From positions 718,684 to 782,683 of the forward strand of contig NZ_RSEC01000059.1 of NCBI RefSeq assembly GCF_003937945.1: a stretch of DNA of 64,000 bases. The letters run 5' to 3'. A program made the position numbers and the translations under genes. Source of the DNA: Amycolatopsis eburnea (GTDB lineage Bacteria; Actinomycetota; Actinomycetes; Mycobacteriales; Pseudonocardiaceae). This document shows, one piece after another, positions 1 to 9,000 of the stretch. The stretch's first letter is position 1. Each line of letters opens with the position of its first letter. Under the pieces are notes generated by a model that made no database searches, was not told the origin of the DNA, and saw nothing but the letters and a program-made list of their open reading frames with translations.

Positions 1-3000
1 CGGTGCGGGTCGTGTGGACGTTCCACCACGTGCTGCTCGACGGCTGGAGCGTCTTCGGTGTCCTGTCCGACGTCCTCGCCGTGCTGCGCGGCGAGGAGCC
101 GCCCGCCCGGCGGCCGTTCCGCGACTACGCCGAATGGCTCGCCGCGCAGGACGACGAGCGCGCCGAAGCCCACTGGCGGGCCGAACTCGCCGGCGTGACG
201 CCGACGCCGCTGCCCGGCGGCCGGACCGCCACCCGCGCGCACACGGCCAGCTCGACCGGCCGCGTCCCGGTCGAACTCGACGACGAGACGTCGGCCGCGG
301 TCCAGGCCTTCGCGCGGCGGCACCACCTCACGGTCAACACCGTCGTGCAGGGTGCCTGGGCGGCGCTGCTGGCCCGCTACAGCGGTGAGACCGAGGTGTG
401 CTTCGGCGCCACGGTGTCCGGCCGTCCGGCCGAGCTGCCCGGCGCGGACGACATCGCCGGCCTGTTCATCAACACGCTGCCGGTGCGGGTGCGGCTCGAC
501 CGCGACCGCGGGGTCGCGGACTGGCTGCGTGACCTGCAGGCGAACCAGGCGGAGGCCCGCCGGTTCGGCCACCTCGGCCTGACCCGGCTGCAGGCGCTCG
601 GCGGCAGCTCCGGGCAGAGCCTCTTCGACAGCATCGTCGTCTTCGAGAACTACCCCGCCGCCGAGGTGCCGGGGCTGCGGGACGTCCGGGCGGCCGAGCG
701 CACGAACTACCCGCTCGGCGTCGTCGCCTACCCGGGCCGCCGGCTGTCACTGGTGCTGAACCACGACCCGGACGTGATCGCGCCCGCGCTCGCCGGGCGG
801 CTGGCGCACCACCTCGCCGCGCTGGTCCGCGGATTCGCCGCTACCCCGCACGAGCCGGTGAGCCGGATCCCGATGCTGTCGGCCGCCGAGACCCGGCAGC
901 TGCTGGAGGAGCGCAACGCGACCGCGTGCCCGCTCCCGGGCGGTTCCCTGCCGGAGCTGTTCGCCGCCGCCGTCCGGCGTGACCCCGAAGCGGTCGCGCT
1001 GGTCACCGACGAGGAGTCCGTCACCTACGCCGAGCTGGACGCGTGGTCGAACCGCCTGGCCCACCGGCTGCTCGACCTCGGCGTCCGGCCGGAAGACCGG
1101 GTCGCGGTGCTGCTGGACCGCTCGCCCGCGCTCGTCGCCGCCGAGCTGGCGATCGTGAAGGCCGGCGGGGCCTACCTCCCGCTCGACCTGCGCGCCCCGG
1201 CTGAGCGGATGCGGCTGCTGCTGCGCGAGGCCGGTGCCGAAATCCTGGTGGCCGACCGGAACTGGCTGGCCACCGCCGAAGACGTCCACAGTGGAGTGAT
1301 CGTCACCGGCGCGGGCGACGCACCGGCGACCCCGCCCGCGGTCACGACCCACCGCGACCAGCTCGCCTACGTCATCTACACCTCCGGCTCGACCGGGACG
1401 CCCAAGGGCGTGGCCGCGCGGCACCGCGACGTCGCCGCGCTGGCCGCCGACCGGCGCTTCGCCGCGCACGACCGCGTCCTGCTGCACTCCCAGCAGGCCT
1501 TCGACGCCGCCACCTACGAGCTGTGGGTGCCGCTGCTCAACGGCGGCACGGTCGTCCTGGCCCCGCCCGGCGACCTCGACGTCCACACGCTCGGCCGCGT
1601 GCTCACGACTCACGGCGTGACCGGCGCGTTCCTCACCACCGGCCTGTTCCGGCTGGTCGCCCAGGAAGCGCCGGAGGTCTTCGCCGGGGTCCGCGAGGTC
1701 TGGACCGGCGGCGACGCCGTGCCCGCCGTCGCCCTGCGCCGCGTCCAGGCCGCGTGCCCGGACACGCTGGTCGCCGACGTCTACGGGCCGACCGAGACCA
1801 CGACGTTCGCGACCGTGCACCCGCTGCCCGGCGAGGTCCCCGACGTCGTGCCGATCGGCGCGCCGCTGGACAACACGCGGGTCTACGTCCTCGACGACGA
1901 GTTCCGGCTCGTCCCGCCGGGCGCGCCCGGGGAGCTGCACATCGCCGGCGCCGGGCTGGCCCGCGGCTACCTCGGCCGGCCCGGCCTGACCGCCGAGCGG
2001 TTCGTCGCCGACCCGTTCGGGCCGCCGGGGGAGCGGATGTACCGCACCGGCGACCTCGTGCGCTGGGACGACGAGGGCGCGCTCGAGTTCGTCGGCCGGG
2101 TCGACGAGCAGGTCAAGGTGCGCGGCTTCCGCGTCGAGCCGAGTGAGATCGAAGCCGCGCTGGGCGAGCACCCGGACGTCGTGCAGGCCGCGGTGCTGGC
2201 CCGCGCGGACGGCGGCGTGAAGCGCCTGGTCGCCTACGTCGTCGGGGAGACCGAAGGCTTGGCCGAGTTCCTGGGCCGGACACTGCCGGACTACATGGTC
2301 CCGGCCGCGTTCGTGAAGCTCGACCGGTTCCCGGTCAACGTCAACGGGAAGCTCGACCGCCAGGCCCTGCCCGCACCCGACTTCGGCAGCCACGACCACG
2401 TCGCGCCGCGCACCGACCGCGAGCGGGAGCTGACCGCGATCTGGGCCGAAGTGCTCGGCGCCGAGCGCGTCGGGATCACCGACGACTTCTTCGAGCTGGG
2501 CGGCGACTCGATCCTCAGCATCCAGGTGGTGTCCCGGGCCCGGCGCGCCGGGCTGGAGCTGCTGCCCGGCGACCTGTTCACCCACCGCACCCCGGCCGCG
2601 CTGGCGGCCGCGGCCCGCACCGCCGCCGAAGCCGTCGAGCGCGGCCCGGTCAGCGGCCCGGTGCCGCTCACCCCGATCCAGCGCTGGTTCTTCGCGACCC
2701 AGACGGCCGAGCCGGCGCACTTCCACCAGTTCGTCCACCTGGGACCCGAGCGGGTCGACCTCGCGGCGGCCCGGAAAGCCGTGGACGCGGTGCTGGAACA
2801 CCACGACGCCCTGCGGATGCGGTTCACCGGCGAACAGCAGGAGAACGGTCCGGTCGGTGCCGAAACCCCGTTGGTACGCCTCGACCTTTCCACCCACGAC
2901 GTCCGGCTCGCCGTGCACCACCTCGTCGTCGACGGCGTCTCGTGGCGCGTGCTCGCCGAGGACTTCGACCGCGGTTACGCGCAAGCGCTGAAGGGTGAGC

Positions 3001-6000
3001 CGATCGACCTCGGGCCGCGCACGACGTCCTTCCGCGAGTGGGCGACCCGGCTCACCGAACACGCGGCCGCCGGTGGTTTCGACGACGAACTCGGCCACTG
3101 GCAAGCCGTGGCGGGGGAAACCGCGGTCCCGGTCGACGGCTCCGGGCCGAACACCGTCGCATCGATGCGCTCGGTCACCGTGCGGCTCTCCGCAACGGAG
3201 ACCGAGGCGCTGCTGCGCGAGGTCCCCGCGGCCTACCGCACGCAGGTCAACGACGTGCTGCTGACCGCGCTCGGCCGGGTGCTGCGCGACTGGACCGGCG
3301 GCACACCCGTCGTCGACCTCGAAGGCCACGGCCGCGAAGACCTCTTCGACGACGTCGACCTGTCGCGGACGGTCGGCTGGTTCACCAGCGTCTTCCCGGT
3401 CGCGCTCGACGTCCCGGACGACTGGGGCACGGCGCTCAAGTCCGTCAAGGAACAGCTGCGCGCGGTGCCGCGGCGGGGCATCGGCTACGGCGCCCTGCGG
3501 TACCTGACCGGCACCGCCCCGGCGATCGACCCGCAGGTGAGCTTCAACTACCTCGGCCGGTTCGGCTCCGGACGGCTGGAGTCCGACGAGAGCCCGCGCT
3601 CGGCACGGGCGCACCTGCTCGACGTCGTCGGCCGCGTCGAGGCGGGCGAGCTGGAACTCACCTGGTACTACGCCGAGGGCGTGCACCGGGAGTCCACTGT
3701 GGAACGCCTTGCCACCGGAATGGCTTCGGCGCTGCACGAGATCGTCCGGCACTGCGCCGAGCCCGGCGCGGGCGGCCGCACGCCGTCGGACTTCCCGCTG
3801 GCGCGCCTCGACCAGTCCACAGTAGACGAACTGGCCGGGGACGGCCGGTCCGTCGAGGACGTCTACCCGCTCACCCCGATGCAGAGCGGCATGGTCTTCC
3901 ACGCCCTCGCCCAGCGCGAGGAGCGCGTCTACTTCCAGCAGGTCGCCTTCGTCCTCGACGGCGTCGACGACCCGGAGGCGCTCGCGCGGGCCTGGCAGCG
4001 GGTCGTCGACCGGACCCCGGTGCTGCGCACGCGGATCGTCTGGGAAGGCGTACCCGAGCCGGTGCAGGTCGTGCGGCGGCAGGTCACCGTCCCGGTCACC
4101 CACCTCGACTGGCGGGGCGCGGACCAGGAGCAGGCGTGGCGGGACGTCGTCGCCGCCGACCGCGCCGAAGGTCTCGACCTGACCGCGAGCCCGCTGCTGC
4201 GGCTGACCCTAGCGCGGCTCTCGGACACCGAAGTCCGCGTGCTGTGGACGTTCCACCACGTGCTGCTCGACGGCTGGAGCGTCTTCGGCGTGCTCTCGGA
4301 CGTCTTCGCCGCCTACGCCGGCGGTGCGCTGCCCGAGCGGCCGCCGTTCCGGGACTACGTCGCCTGGCTCGGCCGCCAGGACGACGCCGAGGCCGAACGG
4401 TACTGGCGCGGCGAACTCGGCGACCTCACCGCGCCCGCGCGGCTGCCCTTCGACCGCGCGCCGGCCCACGCCCACGCGACCCGCTCCTCGGAATGGCTGC
4501 GCGTGCCGGTAGAGAGTTCGGCCCGCTTGCAGGACGCCGCCCGCCGCGCCGGCCTGACGATGAACACCGTCCTGCAGGGCGCGTGGGCGCTGCTGCTGTC
4601 CCGGCTGAGCGGCGAGCGCGACGTCTGCTTCGGTACCACCGTGTCCGGCCGCCCGGTCGACCTGCCCGGCGCCGACGAGATCACCGGCATCTTCATCAAC
4701 ACCCTGCCGGTGCGGGTCACCGCGGACCGCTCGCCGGTCGCGGACTGGCTCGCCGCGCTGCAGGCCCGCCAGGTCGAAGCCCGCCGGTACGGCCACCTGC
4801 CGCTGACGAAGCTGCAGGCGTGGAGCGGGACCACCGGCAGCCTCTTCGACAGCCTCGTCGTCTTCGAGAACTACCCCGTCGACTCCGCCGCCGGCGCGGC
4901 GCAGGGGCTGCGGCTGCGGGACGTCGACGCCGCCGAGGCGACCAACTACCCGCTCAGCGTCGTCGCCTCGCCGGGGGAGCGGATCAGCATCGACGTCGGC
5001 TACGACCCGGACCTCTTCGAGCCCGCGACCGCCGAGCGGATCGCCCGGCAGCTCACCGGCGTCCTCGACGCGTTCGCCGAAGACCTGCACCGCCCGCTCG
5101 ACGGCATCGACCTGCTCACCGCCGCCGACCGCCACCAGGTACTCGTCGCCTGGAACGACACGGCCCACCCGGTCCCCGACGGCACCCTTGCCGACCTGTT
5201 CGCCGCGCAGGTGGCCCGGACCCCGGACGCCGTCGCGCTCGACGGCGACGACGTCCGCCTGACCTACGCGGAGCTGGCCGACCGCGCCGGGCGGCTGGCC
5301 CGGCACCTGGCCGCGCTCGGCGCTGGGCCCGAGACGGTCGTCGGCGTGCTGCTGGACCGCTCGGTGGACCTGGTGGTGGCCGAACTCGCGGCCGTCCTGG
5401 CCGGGTCGGCGTACCTGCCGCTCGACACCCGGGCGCCGGCGCCGCGGCTGCAGACTCTGCTGACCGGCGTGCCGATCCTCGTCACCGACGAGGCCCGTGC
5501 CGCGACCGTAGTCCACAGTGGACACGTGGTGCTGCCCGGCGGGCCGCGCGCCGAAGCCCCGGTGCGGCAAGCGGTTCCGGACAACCTCGCGTACGTCATG
5601 TACACGTCGGGTTCGACGGGCAAGCCGAAGGGCGTGGCGGTGCGCCAGCGCGACGTCGTCGCCTTGACCGCCGACCGGCGGTTCGCCGCGCACGAGCGGG
5701 TGCTGCTGCACGCGTCCCCGGCGTTCGACGCCTCGACGTACGAGCTGTGGGTGCCGCTGCTGAACGGCGGCACGGTCGTCGTCGCCCCGCCCGGCGACCT
5801 CGACGTCGAGACCTACCGGCGGATCATCGCCGAGCACCGCGTCCAGGGCGCGTTCTTCACCGTGGGCCTGTTCCGGCTGCTGGCCCAGGAGGCCCCGGAC
5901 ACCTTCCGCGGCATGCGCGAGGTCTGGGCCGGCGGCGACGCCGTCCCGGCCGCCGCGGTCCGCCGGGTGCGCGAAGCCTGCCCGGAGACCACCGTCGTCG

Positions 6001-9000
6001 ACGGCTACGGCCCGACCGAGACGACCACGTTCGCGACCTCGCACCCGATGCCGGGCGCGGTACCGGAGACCGTTCCGATCGGGAAGCCGCTGGACAACAT
6101 GCGGGCCTACGTCCTCGACGCGGACCTGCGGCCGGTGCCGCCGGGCGCGCCCGGCGAGCTGCACCTGGCCGGAGCGGGCCTGGCGCGCGGGTACTTCGGC
6201 GACCCCGCCCTGACCGCCGACCGGTTCCGGCCCGACCCGTTCGGGCCGGCGGGGGAGCGGATGTACCGGACCGGCGACCTCGTCCGCTGGAACACCCGCG
6301 GCGAGCTGGAGTACACCGGCCGCGCCGACGAGCAGGTCAAGGTCCGCGGGTTCCGGATCGAACCCGGCGAGATCGAGGCCGCGCTGGCCGCGCACCCGGG
6401 CGTCGGTCAGGCCGCCGTGCTGGCGCGGGAGGACCACGGGATCAAGCGGCTCGTCGCGTACCACACCGGCGAGGCCGACGACCTCGCCGCGTTCCTCGCC
6501 CGGACATTACCCGACTACATGGTGCCCGCCGCGTTCGTCCGGCTCGACCGGTTCCCGTTGACCGTCACCGGGAAGCTCGACAAGCGTGCCCTGCCCGCAC
6601 CCGAGTTCGGTGCCGGCGCGCGCACCGCCCTCACGACCGAAGCCGAGCGGACGCTGGCGGCGATCTGGGCCGACGTGCTCGGCACCGGTGACGTCGGCGC
6701 CGACGCGAACTTCTTCGCACTCGGCGGCGACTCGATCCTCAGCATCCAGGTGGTCTCGCGGGCCCGCCGCGCCGGGCTGACCCTGCTGCCGCACGACGTG
6801 TTCCGGCACCCGACGCTCGCCACGCTGGCCGCGCACGCCGGTGGCGGTGCGGAGCCGCGCGCCGAGCAGGGCCCGGTCACCGGCACGGCCCCGCTCACCC
6901 CGATCCAGCGCTGGTACTTCGCCACCCAGCCGGAGCGGTTCGACCAGCGCGTGGTGCTGGAGTTCGCCGAAGACATCGACGAACCCGCGCTGCGCCGGGC
7001 CCTGGCCGCGGTCTGGGCCCACCACGACGCACTCCGCCTGCGGTTCGAGCAGACGCCGCGCGGACGCGTCCAGCACGGTGAACCGGTCTGGCCCGCCGAA
7101 CTGCTCGCCGGCGACGTCAGCTTCGACGTCGAACACGGGCCGCTGCTGGCGGCGGTCCTCGACGGACGGCGGGTCCTGCTGGCCGTCCACCACCTCGCGG
7201 TCGACGGCGTGTCGTGGCGGATCCTCCTGGAGGACCTCGAAACCGCCTACCGCGGCGGGGAACTCGCGCCGAAGACGACGTCGTACGTCGAATGGGCCCG
7301 GCGCCTGGCCGGGCACGCGGCGGCCGGCGGCTTCGACGACGAGCTGGCGCACTGGCGGGCCCTGCCGCCGGTGCCGCCGCTGCCCGCCGACGGGGACGGG
7401 CCCGCCACGATCGACGGGACCGCCGAGGTGACCGTCCGGCTCACCGAGGACGAAACCCGGGCCCTGCTGCGAGACGTGCCCGACGTCTACCGGACGCAGG
7501 TCAACGACGTCCTCCTGGCCGCACTGGGCCGGGTGCTGCACGACTGGACCGGTCAGGCGCCGGTGATCGACCTCGAAGGCCACGGCCGCGAAGAACTCTT
7601 CGACGACGTCGACCTGTCGCGGACGGTCGGGTGGTTCACCAGCGTGTTCCCGGTCGCCCTCGACGTCCCCGAAGACTGGGGCGCGGCGCTGAAGACGGTG
7701 AAGGAGCAGCTGCGCGCGGTCCCGCGACGGGGCATCGGCTACGGCGCCCTGCGGTACCTGACCGGCACCGCGCCGGACATCGACCCCTTGGTGAGCTTCA
7801 ACTACCTCGGCCGCTTCGACGACGCCGGCGGCGGCGCGTTCCGGGCCGGGCCGCTCGACGCCGACGTCGACCCGGACGCGCCCCGGACCCACGCGCTCGA
7901 CGTCGTCGGCCGGGTCACCGGCGGGACGCTGGAGGTGACCTGGTCGCACGCCACGGGCCTGCACGACCGCTCCACCGTCGAAGCGCTGGCCGGCCGGATG
8001 CTGGCCGCGCTGCGGGAGATCATCGCCCACTGCGCCGCCCCGGACGCCGGCGGCCGCACGCCGTCGGACTTCCCGCTGGCCGCGCTCGACCAAGCAGGAG
8101 TGGACGCACTCGTCGGCGACGGGCGGGCGGTCGAGGACGTCTACCCGCTCACGCCGATGCAGGGCGGGATGGTCTTCCACGGCCTTTCCCAGACCGGGCA
8201 AGGCATGTACGTCGAGCAAGCGACGTTCGTGCTCGACGGCGTCACGGATTCGGCGCGGCTCGCCGAGGCGTGGCAGCGGGTCGTCGACCGGACCCCGGTC
8301 CTGCGCACGGCCTTCGTCTGGGCCGGAGTCGAGGAACCGCTGCAGGTCGTGCGGAACGACGTGCGGCTGCCGGTCCGCCTCGTCGACTGGACCGGGCTCG
8401 AGGCGGCCGACGAGCTGCGGAAGCTGGTCGCCGAGGACCGCGCGCGGGGGCTCGACCTCGCCGTCGCGCCGCTGATGCGGGTCACGCTCGCCCGGGTGTC
8501 GGCGACGGAAGTCCAGGTGCTGTGGACGTTCCACCACGTGCTGCTCGATGGCTGGAGCGTCTTCCAGGTGCTCTCGGACGTCTGCACCGCCTACGCCGGG
8601 CAGCCGCTGCCCACCCGGCCGCCGTTCCGGGACTACCTGGCCTGGCTGGCCGAGCACGACCAGGCCGGCGCCGAACGCTTCTGGCGCGCCGCGCTCGCGG
8701 GCGTCGAAGGCCCCACGCCGATCCCGGGCGACCGGGCGTCCGCGTCCGTTCCGTGTTCGTCCGAGTGGCTGCCGGTGCACCTGAGCGAGGCCGAGACCGC
8801 GCGGCTGGACGCGTTCGTCAAGCGGCACGGCCTCACCCACAACGTCGTGCTGCAGGGCGCGTGGGCGCTGCTGCTGGCGGCCTACAGCGGGCACGACGAC
8901 GTCGTGTTCGGCGCGACCGCGTCCGGCCGCCCGGCCGAGATCACGGGCGTCGACGAGATCACCGGCATCTTCATCAACACGCTGCCGGTCCGGGTCGCCG

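Noticed and set aside
747..4103. Long minus-strand open frame of 1118 codons opposite NRPS A, and similar ones at 6507-11426, 12392-17989 and 19193-26041
   Set aside because: They mirror NRPS coding sequence; their translations are Arg/Gly/Val/Asp-rich with no domains. They arise because stop codons are rare on the opposite strand of GC-rich genes.
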